Below, one piece after another: positions 37,441 through 47,290 of a stretch of DNA of 64,000 bases. The translations under genes were made by a program, and so were the position numbers. The notes below the pieces were generated by a model. That model saw only the letters and a list, made by a program, of their open reading frames with translations, was not told the origin of the DNA and did not search any database. The stretch covers positions 186,001 to 250,000 of the forward strand of contig NZ_PVTG01000001.1 of NCBI RefSeq assembly GCF_003002915.1, given 5' to 3'. The stretch is from Geodermatophilus tzadiensis. GTDB lineage: Bacteria; Actinomycetota; Actinomycetes; Mycobacteriales; Geodermatophilaceae. Every line of letters begins with the position of its first letter. Position 1 is the first letter of the stretch.

Positions 37441-38133
37441 TCAGCGGGGGACGGCCGCGGGCTCGGCCGGTTCGTGACGGGCGCTGTGCTGCTCCCCCAG
37501 GGGCGGCTCGACCAGCCGGATGAGGCCGTAGTCGAAGGCGTGCCGCCGGTAGACGACGGTCGGCCGTCCCGTGTCGGCGCACTGGAAGAGGAAGAAGTCG
37601 TGCCCCACGAGCTCCATCTCGTGCAGGGCCTGGTCGACGGTCATCGGCACGGCGGGGTGGTGCTTCTCGCGCACCACCTGGCCGGGCAGGTGCTCGTCGA
37701 GGTCGGTGTCCGGTGGCTCGGCGGCGACGTCCGCGACCGCGCCGTCGACGAGGCCGAGCGCCGGTGTCTCCAGCGGTGCTGCCTCGGTGGCGCCGGACAC
37801 CCGCACGCTGGGCGGGGTGCGCCGGCCGTGGTGGACGCGCCGGCGGTCGTTCGCCCGGCGCAGCCGGTTGTCGAGCTTGCCGCAGCTCAGGTCGAGCGCG
37901 GAGTAGAAGTCGGGTCCGGAGGCCTCGGCGCGGACCACCGGCCCCTTGCCGCGCAGGGTGATCTCGACGCGTTGGCAGCTGTGGGACTGCCGGGGGTTCT
38001 TCTCGTGGAACAGCTCGACGTCGATGCGGGACAACTTGCCGTCGAACCGCTCGAGCTGACCGACCTTGTCCTCGACGCGCTGCCGGAAGTGCTCCGGCAC
38101 CTCGACGTTGCGGCCACGTACCACGATCTCCAT
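37441..38133 (-). CDS. hpf: Ribosome hibernation promoting factor, long form
   Basis: A 230-residue long-form HPF. The N-terminal domain (about 1-100) begins EIVVRGRNVEVPEHFRQRVEDKVGQLERF, the S30AE/YfiA fold that sits in the 30S decoding site. A roughly 60-residue linker leads to the C-terminal dimerisation domain (KHHPAVPMTVDQALHEMELVGHDFFLF, VVYRRHAFDYGLIRL). It pairs ribosomes into inactive 100S dimers when growth stops. ATG start at 38133. It lies just downstream of the comF-like gene, as in mycobacteria (Rv3241c). Confidence 0.95.
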   Translation of the reverse strand: MEIVVRGRNVEVPEHFRQRVEDKVGQLERFDGKLSRIDVELFHEKNPRQSHSCQRVEITLRGKGPVVRAEASGPDFYSALDLSCGKLDNRLRRANDRRRVHHGRRTPPSVRVSGATEAAPLETPALGLVDGAVADVAAEPPDTDLDEHLPGQVVREKHHPAVPMTVDQALHEMELVGHDFFLFQCADTGRPTVVYRRHAFDYGLIRLVEPPLGEQHSARHEPAEPAAVPR

Positions 38134-38172
38134 CAGACCTCCCGGTCGTCGTCGGGTGTGACCGAGACCACG

Positions 38173-38952
38173 CTAGTCGCTGTCAACAGGGGTCGACAGT
38201 CGATCGAGAGGGTGCCGGAGAGCGCGGCGCGCTGCACCGTCCGCAACCGAGTGGTGGACACCCGGTGTCGGCGCGCGGGGCGTCGCGGCCACGACGGCGG
38301 CCAGGACCGGCGTGTCGCCGTCCGCGCGTGTCCCGGCCAGTGCGGCGGCCGCCGCAGTGAGCGTCGCGCCGCTGGTGAGGACGTCGTCGACCAGGACGAG
38401 CACGGCTCCGGACGGGACCGCCGACCGCCGCCGGGGCAGGAACGTGCCGGCCAGGTTGGCCCGCCGGTCGGCCACCGACAGGCCGGCCGAGTCGCGCACC
38501 CGCCCGGTGCGGGCCAGCAGCGGCGCCACCCGGGCGGCCACCCCGGCGGCCGCCAGCTCGACGACGGCGACCCGGGCCAGCTCGCGCACGTGGTCGCGGC
38601 CGCGCGACCGCAGCGAGGCCCGGCTCGGGGGCACCGGGACCAGCAGCACCGGCCGGCCGGGCAGCACCGCGGCCCCGGCGGCGACGGCGAGGGCCAGCGC
38701 CGTCCCGAGCGGCCCGGAGAGCTCGGCGCGACCGCGCTCCTTGAACGCGAGGACGGCGGCGCGCACCGGCCCGGCGTAGGTCCCGGCCGCGACCACCGGC
38801 GGCAGGCCGGCCGGCACCCGGCGCGGCGTGGCCACGTGCGGCCGGGCGACCAGGCGGGCGCAGCGTCGGCACAGCGCCGGGCCGGGCACGCCGCAGCCGG
38901 CGCACGTGCGCGGCAGGACCAGGTCGGCCAGCGCCGCTCCCAGTCCGCCCAC
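38173..38952 (-). CDS. ComF-family phosphoribosyltransferase
   Basis: A 259-residue ComF protein. Two CxxC pairs near the N-terminus (CAGCG, then CRRC) bind zinc, and the PRPP-binding loop VLVLVDDVLTSGATL is near the C-terminus. In transforming bacteria ComF helps take up DNA; in actinobacteria its role is not settled. The GTG at 38952 starts the zinc domain after a short hydrophobic helix. It is 67 bp downstream of lpqB, so may be in the mtr transcript. Rv3242c is the mycobacterial counterpart by position. Confidence 0.9.
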   Translation of the reverse strand: MGGLGAALADLVLPRTCAGCGVPGPALCRRCARLVARPHVATPRRVPAGLPPVVAAGTYAGPVRAAVLAFKERGRAELSGPLGTALALAVAAGAAVLPGRPVLLVPVPPSRASLRSRGRDHVRELARVAVVELAAAGVAARVAPLLARTGRVRDSAGLSVADRRANLAGTFLPRRRSAVPSGAVLVLVDDVLTSGATLTAAAAALAGTRADGDTPVLAAVVAATPRAPTPGVHHSVADGAARRALRHPLDRLSTPVDSD

Positions 38953-39019
38953 CGCCCCAGCCTGCGGTCCCCGCCGCCCCGGCGGCCGGCCGCGACCGCA
39001 TCTGTGGAGACGGCGCTGC

Positions 39020-40729
39020 TCAGACCGGGTAGAACGGCTCCAGGCCCGGCACCGGCTGGGCACCGCGGATGAGCGTCACCCAGGTGCCGCCCGACAGCTG
39101 CCACACCCACCCGCCGGCGCTGACCAGCGGCAGCTGACCGGGTGCGGCGGCCACCGACGTCGGCGGGCTGGGCAGCCCCGAGGTGGGCACCTCCGTCAGC
39201 CCCCAGCCGTCGACACCGACCACGTAGGGCGCCGCGCCCTCCTCGCCGTCCCCCGCCAGCACCATCAGGCGGTCCGCGGAGGGCCACGCGACGTCGACCA
39301 CCGACGTCAGGCGCGGCGCCACCGGCCGCAGGTCGCGCAGCGCCACCGGGCCCTCGTCGGAGCGGACGACGGTGCCGACGAGCAGCGACGAGCCCCCCGT
39401 CCCGCGGCTGACGACGACGGCGGCGCGCACCCCGTCGGGCGAGAGCTGCAGCGCCGTCGCCCGGCCCTGGGCGGGCAGCGTCGGGGCGTTGACCGGCTGC
39501 GGGGACCCGCCGGCCGGCAGGCGGACGACGGTCGTCTCGTCCCGGACCACCCAGAACTCCGGCCGGGTCGCGGCGACGGTCGGCGTGGAGAAGCGGCTCC
39601 CGGTGAGCTGCGGGGCGAGGTCGCCGCCGTAGTTGCCGGCCAGCAGCGTCGCCGTCCCCTCGGACACGGAGGTGCCGACCATCGACGTCAGGGCGCTGGT
39701 GCGCGGGTCGGCCGCGACCGCCGCGGCGGTCAGCCCGTAGGCGCCCTCCCCCGCCGGCCCGGGGGCCGGCTGTCCGTCGTCGGTCATCAGCCGGCCACCG
39801 TCGACGTAGTGGCCGTCGGCGTCGGCGGGCGCGGCCTCGGGGTCGAAGGCGACCCAGTCGTCGGTGCGCTGCACGGCCGGGATCCCCTCCGCCGTCAGCG
39901 GCTCGCCGTTGGCACTGACCTGCACCGAGCTGACGCCGTCGAGCTGGTCGAGGGTCCACACCAGCTGGGCGCACAGCTGGGCGAGCCGGGCCGCGGGCAG
40001 GTCGGGAAGGCCGGCGAGGTCGACGCTGACCGTGGTGCCGGTGATGGTCACCGCGCGGGTCAGGGTGACGCCGTCGAGCGCGTTGAGGACGCCGGCCGCG
40101 AGCGCCGGCGACGGCCCCTCGACCAGACGGTCCACGAGCACCGTCGGCTGGGCCTCGCCGCCGAGCAGGTAGCGCGGGTCGGGCACCACGCGCTGCTCGG
40201 TCGGGTCGAGGAAGTAGGCCGCGCGCTCGTCGTAGAGCCGCTCGAAGTCGGGCACCAGCATGAGCAGGCCGTCGGGCGGGTTGGTGATCCGCCACTCCCC
40301 CTCGACCTCGACGAGCGTGAACTCGCGGGTGTAGGGCTCCCCCGCCGAGCCGGTGAACACCCCGCGGGTGTCCACGGTGCCCAGCAGGTCGCCGGTCAGC
40401 ACGACGCCGCCGGCGTCGGTGGTCACGGTCGCGTAGTCCGGCCCGACCAGGGTGATGCCGCTGGTGTCCGACCAGGCGTCCTCCGCCTCGCCGGTGAGGT
40501 ACTGCCGTGCCACGGGGTGGTTGCGGACGGTGCTGGCCGCCGCGTCGATGAAGCCGCGCACGACCTCCTCGGGCGTGCCGCCCGCCGGCGGCTCCGCCGG
40601 CTCGATGCCCACCTCGCCGGCCGGCCGGGCGGAGGCCTCGGTGATCTGCACGGGCGCCGAGGAGGTGGGCACGGTGGAGCAGCCGGTGAGCAGGGCCAGC
40701 GCGGCGAGCACCGGCAGCAGGCGCCTCAC
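39020..40729 (-). CDS. lpqB: LpqB lipoprotein, MtrAB accessory factor
   Basis: A 569-residue lipoprotein. The signal peptide ends with a lipobox LLTGC (lipidated cysteine at 17), followed by a GerMN domain (ALDGVTLTRAVTITGTTVSVDL region, about 240-290) and a C-terminal beta-propeller domain. In mycobacteria LpqB binds the sensor domain of MtrB and tunes its signalling. Its GTG overlaps the mtrB stop (GTGA), so mtrA, mtrB and lpqB are one operon. It sits on the outer face of the membrane. Confidence 0.95.
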   Translation of the reverse strand: MRRLLPVLAALALLTGCSTVPTSSAPVQITEASARPAGEVGIEPAEPPAGGTPEEVVRGFIDAAASTVRNHPVARQYLTGEAEDAWSDTSGITLVGPDYATVTTDAGGVVLTGDLLGTVDTRGVFTGSAGEPYTREFTLVEVEGEWRITNPPDGLLMLVPDFERLYDERAAYFLDPTEQRVVPDPRYLLGGEAQPTVLVDRLVEGPSPALAAGVLNALDGVTLTRAVTITGTTVSVDLAGLPDLPAARLAQLCAQLVWTLDQLDGVSSVQVSANGEPLTAEGIPAVQRTDDWVAFDPEAAPADADGHYVDGGRLMTDDGQPAPGPAGEGAYGLTAAAVAADPRTSALTSMVGTSVSEGTATLLAGNYGGDLAPQLTGSRFSTPTVAATRPEFWVVRDETTVVRLPAGGSPQPVNAPTLPAQGRATALQLSPDGVRAAVVVSRGTGGSSLLVGTVVRSDEGPVALRDLRPVAPRLTSVVDVAWPSADRLMVLAGDGEEGAAPYVVGVDGWGLTEVPTSGLPSPPTSVAAAPGQLPLVSAGGWVWQLSGGTWVTLIRGAQPVPGLEPFYPV

Positions 40730-42477
40730 GGCCGGACCCCGGGACGGCGGACGATCGTGGGCCGCAGCGGCAGCGGCGAGCTGGTGAGGTCGCTGTCGGC
40801 GGTCAGCGGCAGGGTGAGCCGGAACTGCGCGCCGAGGCCGGGCTGGCCCCAGACCTGCAGCCAGCCGCCGTGCAGCCGCGCGTCCTCGAGGCTGATCGAC
40901 AGCCCCAGGCCGCTGCCGCCGACGGTGCGCACCCGCGACGGGTCGGCCCGCCAGAACCGGTCGAACACGTGCTGCGCCTCGGCCGAGGACAGCCCCACGC
41001 CGTGGTCGCGGACGGTCACCGCGGCCGCCGTCCGGTTGGCCGCCAGGGTGATGTCGATGGGCTTGCCGGCGCCGTGCTCGACGGCGTTGCCGACCAGGTT
41101 GCGCAGGATCCGCTCCACCCGCCGGGCGTCGACCTCGGCGATCACCGGGCCCGCCGGGGCGCTGACCCGCAGCTCGCACCCGTGCCGGCCGGCCAGCGAG
41201 GACATCCCGTCGACCACCCGCCCGACGAGCGCGCCGAGGTCGGTGGGCTCCCAGTCCAGCACGGCGGCGCCGGCGTCGTAGCGGCTGATCTCGAGCAGGT
41301 CCGACAGCAGCCGCTCGAAGCGGTCGAGCTCCTCGTGCAGCAGCTCGGCGGAGCGGGCGACGTGCGGCGGGAAGTCGCCGCGGGACTCGTGCAGGACGTC
41401 GGCGGCCATCTGCACCGTCGTCAGCGGGGTGCGCAGCTCGTGGGACACGTCGGAGGTGAACCGCTGCTGCAGCTGGGAGAGCCCCTCGAGCTGGGTGATC
41501 TGCCGCTGGAGGCTGTCGGCCATCGCGTTGAAGCTGGTGGCCAGCCGGGCCAGGTCGTCCTCGCCGCGGACGGTCATCCGCTCCTCGAGCTGCCCCTCGG
41601 CCAGCCGCTGCGCGGTGCCGGCCGCCCGCCGCACCGGGTCGACGACCAGCCGGGTGACCAGCACGCCGATGCCCGCGACGAACAGGGTCAGCGCGATGCC
41701 GCTGATCGCGACCGTGGTGCGGATGAGGGAGAGCGTCTCCTCCTCCTGGTCCAGCGGGAAGGCGTAGTAGAGCTCGATCTGCCCGGCCGAGGACGCCCCC
41801 GCGGGCACCGGCGACCCGACCAGCAGCGTCGGCCGCGCCTGCCCCGAGTCGTTGGGGACCATCGCGTACTGGCTGTACTGGGCGCCGCCCGCGACCCCGG
41901 CGCGCAGGCCCTCGGGCAGGGCCGGGTAGATGCCCGGGCGGCTGACCGCGGGCGGCCGCTCCGTGTCGCCGGTCCGGTAGACCATGACCACGTCGAAGGT
42001 GCCGGCCGACCCGCCGCGGGTGAGCAGCTGCTGCACGGTGCGCTCCAGGGTGGCCCGCACGCTCGCCGCGTCCCCGGCGGCGATGCCGACCACCTCGGTC
42101 TGCGCGTAGACCACCCCGGCCTGCGCCTGGTCGACCGCGGCCTGCTCCTTGACCGAGAGCAGCTGGGTGCGGATCTGGCTGAACAGCACGAGGCTGACGA
42201 TGACCACGACGGTGCCGGCGACGACCATCGTGATCGCGCCGATGCGCACGTGCAGCGACGAGCGCCACGCCGAGACGGCGGAGGCGCCCAGCCGGCGGGC
42301 GCGGATGCGCGCCCGGACGGCCCGGCGGCGCAGTCCGCGCCGCAGCGCGCGCACGTCGCGCGGGCGGTGACCGGCGGCGCGCGCCGGTGCCGGGACCCGG
42401 CTGCTGCCCGTGCCGTCGGCGGCCGGGGCGGTCGCCGACGCCGGGGGGTGGGTGGTGCTCACCGGCTCACGGAGCAC
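40726..42477 (-). CDS. mtrB: MtrB sensor histidine kinase
   Basis: A 583-residue kinase. Two transmembrane helices (about 80-105 and 245-270) border an extracellular sensor domain. Then follow a HAMP domain (DPVRRAAGTAQRLAEGQLEE), the dimerisation histidine box FTSDVSHELRTPL (H about 345), an N-box NLVGNAVEHG and a G-box GGSGLGLSIS. It phosphorylates MtrA, which controls cell-wall hydrolases and division. The GTG at 42477 has a GGGAG site; a GTG at 42462 is an alternative. Located in the membrane, often at septa in mycobacteria. Confidence 0.95.
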   Translation of the reverse strand: MLREPVSTTHPPASATAPAADGTGSSRVPAPARAAGHRPRDVRALRRGLRRRAVRARIRARRLGASAVSAWRSSLHVRIGAITMVVAGTVVVIVSLVLFSQIRTQLLSVKEQAAVDQAQAGVVYAQTEVVGIAAGDAASVRATLERTVQQLLTRGGSAGTFDVVMVYRTGDTERPPAVSRPGIYPALPEGLRAGVAGGAQYSQYAMVPNDSGQARPTLLVGSPVPAGASSAGQIELYYAFPLDQEEETLSLIRTTVAISGIALTLFVAGIGVLVTRLVVDPVRRAAGTAQRLAEGQLEERMTVRGEDDLARLATSFNAMADSLQRQITQLEGLSQLQQRFTSDVSHELRTPLTTVQMAADVLHESRGDFPPHVARSAELLHEELDRFERLLSDLLEISRYDAGAAVLDWEPTDLGALVGRVVDGMSSLAGRHGCELRVSAPAGPVIAEVDARRVERILRNLVGNAVEHGAGKPIDITLAANRTAAAVTVRDHGVGLSSAEAQHVFDRFWRADPSRVRTVGGSGLGLSISLEDARLHGGWLQVWGQPGLGAQFRLTLPLTADSDLTSSPLPLRPTIVRRPGVRP

Positions 42478-42505
42478 GCCGGTCGGCTCCCGGGGCCCGC
42501 TCCGC

Positions 42506-43213
42506 TCACGGGGGGCCGGCCTTGTAGCCCACCCCGCGCACGGTGAGCACGATCTCGGGCTTCTCCGGGTCCCGCTCGATCTTGGCGCGCAGCCGCTGCA
42601 CGTGGACGTTGACCAGCCGGGTGTCGGCGGCGTGCCGGTAGCCCCACACCTGCTCGAGCAGCAGCTCGCGGGTGAACACCTGGCGCGGCTTGCGGGCCAG
42701 CGCCACGAGCAGGTCGAACTCCAGCGGGGTCAGCGCGATGGGCGTGCCGTCGCGGGTCACCTGGTGGGCGGGGACGTCGATCTGCACGTCGCCGATGGCG
42801 AGCGTCTCGGCCTGCCCGGTCTCCCCGCGGCGCAGCTGCGCGCGCACCCGGGCGACGAGCTCGACGGGCTTGAACGGCTTGGTCACGTAGTCGTCGGCGC
42901 CGGCCTCGAGGCCCTGGACGACGTCGATCGTGTCGCCCTTGGCGGTGAGCATGACGATGGGCACCGTCGACTGGGTGCGGATGTCCTGGCAGATCTGCAG
43001 CCCGTTGCGCCCGGGCAGCATCAGGTCGAGCAGGACGATGTCGGGCCGGGTCTGCTGGAAGACGCCGAGCGCGCGGTTGCCGTCGGAGACGAAGGCCGGG
43101 TCGTAGCCCTCCCGCCGCAGCACGATGCCGAGCATCTCGGCGAGAGCGGCGTCGTCGTCGACGACCAGGACACGGCCGCGGCTGGGCCCGTTGTGCTGAG
43201 CGGTGGGGGGCAC
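42506..43213 (-). CDS. mtrA: MtrA response regulator (OmpR/PhoB family)
   Basis: A 235-residue regulator. The receiver domain has VLVVDDD, the phosphoacceptor aspartate (about D63) in VLLDLMLPGRNG, and the switch lysine in VTKPFKP. The C-terminal winged helix (LTPLEFDLLVALARKPRQVF, RLVNVHVQRLRAKIE, VLTVRGVGYKAGPP) is almost identical to mycobacterial MtrA. GTG at 43213 is used; a GTG seven codons earlier is possible. It controls wall remodelling and replication genes in mycobacteria. A GTCACA direct repeat upstream of whiB/fbiA resembles sites it recognises there. Confidence 0.96.
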   Translation of the reverse strand: MPPTAQHNGPSRGRVLVVDDDAALAEMLGIVLRREGYDPAFVSDGNRALGVFQQTRPDIVLLDLMLPGRNGLQICQDIRTQSTVPIVMLTAKGDTIDVVQGLEAGADDYVTKPFKPVELVARVRAQLRRGETGQAETLAIGDVQIDVPAHQVTRDGTPIALTPLEFDLLVALARKPRQVFTRELLLEQVWGYRHAADTRLVNVHVQRLRAKIERDPEKPEIVLTVRGVGYKAGPP

Positions 43214-43348
43214 GCACCCATTCTGCGACGTCACGACCAGATCACGGAGGCGCTGGACCCGGCGTGCCGGATCCAGCGCCCCTCCCCGTGGTGACGTGCT
43301 GCAACGGTCCCCGCGGCGACCGACGGGAACGGTCCCTGACGAGCGACT

Positions 43349-43405
43349 GGAACGGCCCCGCTGCAGGGCCCCACCCTGAGCTTGCGAAGGGTGGGGGGCA
43401 GCGGG
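43349..43405 (-). repeat. Dispersed nested hairpin, copy B1 (tandem with B2)
   Basis: Outer arms CCCGCTGC/GCAGCGGG enclose CCCCACCCT/AGGGTGGGG with a GAGCTTGCGA loop, and the far flank is again GGGGCCGTTCC read from sahH. It follows B2 without a gap, so sahH has two elements in a row. Confidence 0.7.
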
Positions 43406-43465
43406 CGGCCCCCTCGCAGGGCCCCGCCGCGTGCGGAGCACGTGGCGGGGGGCGAGGGGGTCCTG
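43406..43465 (-). repeat. Dispersed nested hairpin, copy B2, directly after the sahH stop
   Basis: From sahH, the TAG is followed by CAGGACCCCCTCGC, then an inner palindrome CCCCGCCACGTG/GCGTGCGGCGGGG-like pair with a short loop, then GCGAGGGGGCCG. Same outer arms as the moeZ copy, different inner arms that still pair. Confidence 0.78.
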
Positions 43466-44958
<1,493 letters not shown>

Positions 44959-44962
<4 letters not shown>

Positions 44963-45027
44963 GTCGCTCCAGGGTCGAGGCGCCCACCGGGGAGGCGGGC
45001 GCTCGGGTCGCTGATCTGAGCGAGCAT
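44959..45027 (-). CDS. Possible 22-codon upstream ORF coupled to sahH
   Basis: ATG at 45027 opens a 22-residue frame (begins [10 protein letters not shown], ends RLDPGAT) whose TGA overlaps the sahH ATG in an ATGA. Such an overlap lets a terminating ribosome restart on sahH. The ribosome site in front of the small ORF is weak and it has no methionine- or other codon run to act as an attenuator. It may be chance. Confidence 0.4.
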
Positions 45028-45074
45028 GCCGAGGCTTCGGCGGGGCTCGTGCCGTCGTCCAGGGTACCGGGTGT

Positions 45075-45947
45075 TCAGGACTCGCAGCCGACGCCGTCGC
45101 CGTCGCCGTCCAGGGCCGGGTTCCACCCCGGGTCGCCCACGCGGACCGGTGCCGCGCCGGCCGCGCGCGCCGCGGCGCAGTCGGGGAAGGGACCGGCCGG
45201 CGCGGACGGGGGCTCCTGCTGCGCGGCGGTCACCTCGCGGCTGGGCAGCGGCTCGCCCGGGCACCCGCCGAGCACCGCGGACGCCGCGTCGTGCTCGGCG
45301 GCGGTCATCCAGAGGCCGTAGGTCAGCTTCACCGCGACCTGCCGCGCCACGTAGGCGCAGCGGTAGGAGCGGTCCGGCGGCAGCCAGGTCGCGGCGTCGG
45401 CGTCCCCCTTGGCCTGGTTGAGCGGGCCGTCGACGGCGAGCAGGTTGAGCGGGTCGTTGGCGAAGGCGGTGCGCCGGGCGGCGTCCCAGCGCTGGGCGCC
45501 CTTCTGCCAGGCGTCCGACAGCGCGACGACGTGGTCGATCTGCACCGCTTCACTGGTGCCCTCGCCGCGGCGGAACGCGATGGTGGCGCCGGAGTAGGGG
45601 TCGTCGAGGGTGCCGGTGAGGACGACGCAGTCGCTGCCCGGCCGGAACGTCTCGCCGGTGAGGTCGCGGGCGAGGACGTCGTTGCGGGTGTCGCAGCCGT
45701 TGCGGTCGGTGTCGGCCCAGGCCTCCCCGAACTCGTCGCGGGAGTAGCCGGTCTGCGGCGCGCGGCCGCGCACCGGCACCGACGCCAGCGCCTCCAGCGC
45801 GCTGCCGGCGACCGCGGCCGTCGGCACGGCGTCCCCGGCGGCACCGGCGGCACCGGCGGAGGACCCGCCCAGCTCGGCACAGCCGGTGGCCAGGACGGCG
45901 GTCACGCCCAGGGCGCCGGCGCGCGCGAGGGCCGTGCGGAGGGACAC
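45075..45947 (-). CDS. Secreted HNH-family (DUF1524/GmrSD-type) nuclease lipoprotein with Excalibur domain
   Basis: A 290-residue exported protein. The signal peptide has a lipobox-like VLATGC (cysteine about 23). The nuclease core shows [14 protein letters not shown] (the DH catalytic histidine) and [21 protein letters not shown] (the conserved N and K). The C-terminus has an Excalibur calcium-binding domain ([15 protein letters not shown]...[11 protein letters not shown]). Secreted nucleases of this kind feed on or remove extracellular DNA; which is not clear here. GTG start at 45947. Same strand as manA upstream but spaced 60 bp. Confidence 0.88.
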   Translation of the reverse strand: MSLRTALARAGALGVTAVLATGCAELGGSSAGAAGAAGDAVPTAAVAGSALEALASVPVRGRAPQTGYSRDEFGEAWADTDRNGCDTRNDVLARDLTGETFRPGSDCVVLTGTLDDPYSGATIAFRRGEGTSEAVQIDHVVALSDAWQKGAQRWDAARRTAFANDPLNLLAVDGPLNQAKGDADAATWLPPDRSYRCAYVARQVAVKLTYGLWMTAAEHDAASAVLGGCPGEPLPSREVTAAQQEPPSAPAGPFPDCAAARAAGAAPVRVGDPGWNPALDGDGDGVGCES

Positions 45948-46007
45948 GGCCGACGCTACGTCCGGCCTCCGCTCCGGCCGGGCCGCGACACGCGGCCGCG
46001 GCGCGGA

Positions 46008-47183
46008 TCAGCGCAGGTTCGTGGTGGCCCGGTAGAGGACGGCCGGCCCGCGGGCGGTGACCGGCGCACCGGCCGCGACGAACGCCGACTGCCCGCGCTC
46101 GAGCACCACCTCGCCGTCGGCACCGGTCAGCGTCGCCCGCCCCTCGGCGCAGAGCACGACCTGCGGCCCGCGCGTGGTGAACGAGCCGGCCTGCTCGTCG
46201 AGCTGGGCGCGGGTCAGGTCGAAGTCCTCGACCGGCACCGGGTAGCGCAGCCCGCCGGGGCCGAGCACCGGGTGGATGACCGGGACGCGTCCGTCGGAGA
46301 AGTCCAGCACCTCGATGAGGGCGGCCAGGTCGACGTGCTTGGCGGTCAGGCCGCCGCGCAGCACGTTGTCCGAGCTCGCCATGACCTCGACGCCGGCCCC
46401 GGACAGGTAGGCGTGCAGGTTGCCGGCCGGCAGGAACACCGCCTCACCCGGCGCGAGCTTCAGGTGGTTGCACAGCAGCGAGATGACCACGCCGGGGTCG
46501 CCCGGGTAGGTCTCGGCCAGCGACGCGGCCCACCGGTAGGTGTTGATGAACTCCGGGTCGTGCGCGGCGACGAAGCCCGCCGCCCGTCGGGCGACGACGT
46601 CGACCAGGTGGGTGCGCCGCTTGCCCGACAGCGCGAGCAGCTGCGGGATGGCCGCCTGCAGCCCGCCGCGGGCCAGCGCCGCGATGGTCGGCTTGAGCTC
46701 GGGCAGCTGCAGCTTGGCCAGGCAGTGCAGCGACTCCTCCACCGGGCGGAAGCCGCACAGCGCCTCGAAGGTGGTCAGCGCCAGCAGCAGCTCGGGCTTG
46801 TGCCACGGGTCCTTGAAGGTGCGCGCCGGGTCGTCGCGCGGCACCCCGGCGGCCTCCTCGGCGAGGAAGCCGGCCTGGGCCTGCTCCATCGTCGGGTGCG
46901 CCTGCAGCGACAGCGGCGTCTCGGCGGCGAGGACCTTCATGAGGAACGGCAACCGGGCGCCGAAGCGCTCGTGGACCTCGGGGCCCAGCAGCTCCTGGGG
47001 CTGCTCGGTGATCGCCTTGTCCAGCGCGACGCCGGTCGAGAGCACGCTGGGCTGGTCGGGGTGACCGCCCATCCACAGCTCCGCGTACGGCTGGTCGGCG
47101 GGGACCGGCTCACCCAGCAGGTCGGGGATGACGGTCCGCGACCCCCAGGGGTAGTGCCGCACCGCGTTGTTCATCTGCCACAT
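46008..47183 (-). CDS. manA: Mannose-6-phosphate isomerase, type I
   Basis: A 391-residue type I phosphomannose isomerase that turns fructose 6-phosphate into mannose 6-phosphate. It begins MNNAVRHYPWGSRTVIPDLLG, carries the zinc-site motif SLQAHPTMEQA, the FKDPWHKPELLLAL glutamate motif, and GEAVFLPAGNLHAYLSG near the active site. With the ManB-type mutase and ManC-type guanylyltransferase in the window it gives GDP-mannose. The ATG at 47183 is used; 47174 is also possible. Matches Rv3255c by position. Confidence 0.95.
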   Translation of the reverse strand: MWQMNNAVRHYPWGSRTVIPDLLGEPVPADQPYAELWMGGHPDQPSVLSTGVALDKAITEQPQELLGPEVHERFGARLPFLMKVLAAETPLSLQAHPTMEQAQAGFLAEEAAGVPRDDPARTFKDPWHKPELLLALTTFEALCGFRPVEESLHCLAKLQLPELKPTIAALARGGLQAAIPQLLALSGKRRTHLVDVVARRAAGFVAAHDPEFINTYRWAASLAETYPGDPGVVISLLCNHLKLAPGEAVFLPAGNLHAYLSGAGVEVMASSDNVLRGGLTAKHVDLAALIEVLDFSDGRVPVIHPVLGPGGLRYPVPVEDFDLTRAQLDEQAGSFTTRGPQVVLCAEGRATLTGADGEVVLERGQSAFVAAGAPVTARGPAVLYRATTNLR

Positions 47184-47253
47184 CGCCCCGCAGGCTACCG
47201 GGGCACCCACGGCCGATCCGGGTCCCGCCGCCTCGCGGTCCCCCGATCGGGCG

Positions 47254-47286
47254 GGCCGGCGGGCGGGCTCGGCCGCCCCGCCGGCC
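47254..47286 (-). terminator. Hairpin between the SIS-domain gene and manA
   Basis: A 10-bp perfect stem (47254-47263 with 47277-47286), extended inside by CGG/CCG, lies 4 nt after the stop of the SIS-domain gene. It probably reduces or ends transcription before manA. Confidence 0.65.
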
Positions 47287-47290
47287 GGGG

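Noticed and set aside
42482..42515. Hairpin at the end of mtrA as another copy of the dispersed family
   Set aside because: It has GGGCCC arms and a GAGCGGAGC loop but neither the AGGACCCC nor the GGGGCCGTTCC end, so the relation is too weak.
44963..45074. SAH riboswitch upstream of sahH
   Set aside because: I could not find the conserved core or its pseudoknot arms in the gap; only short GC-rich stems are present.
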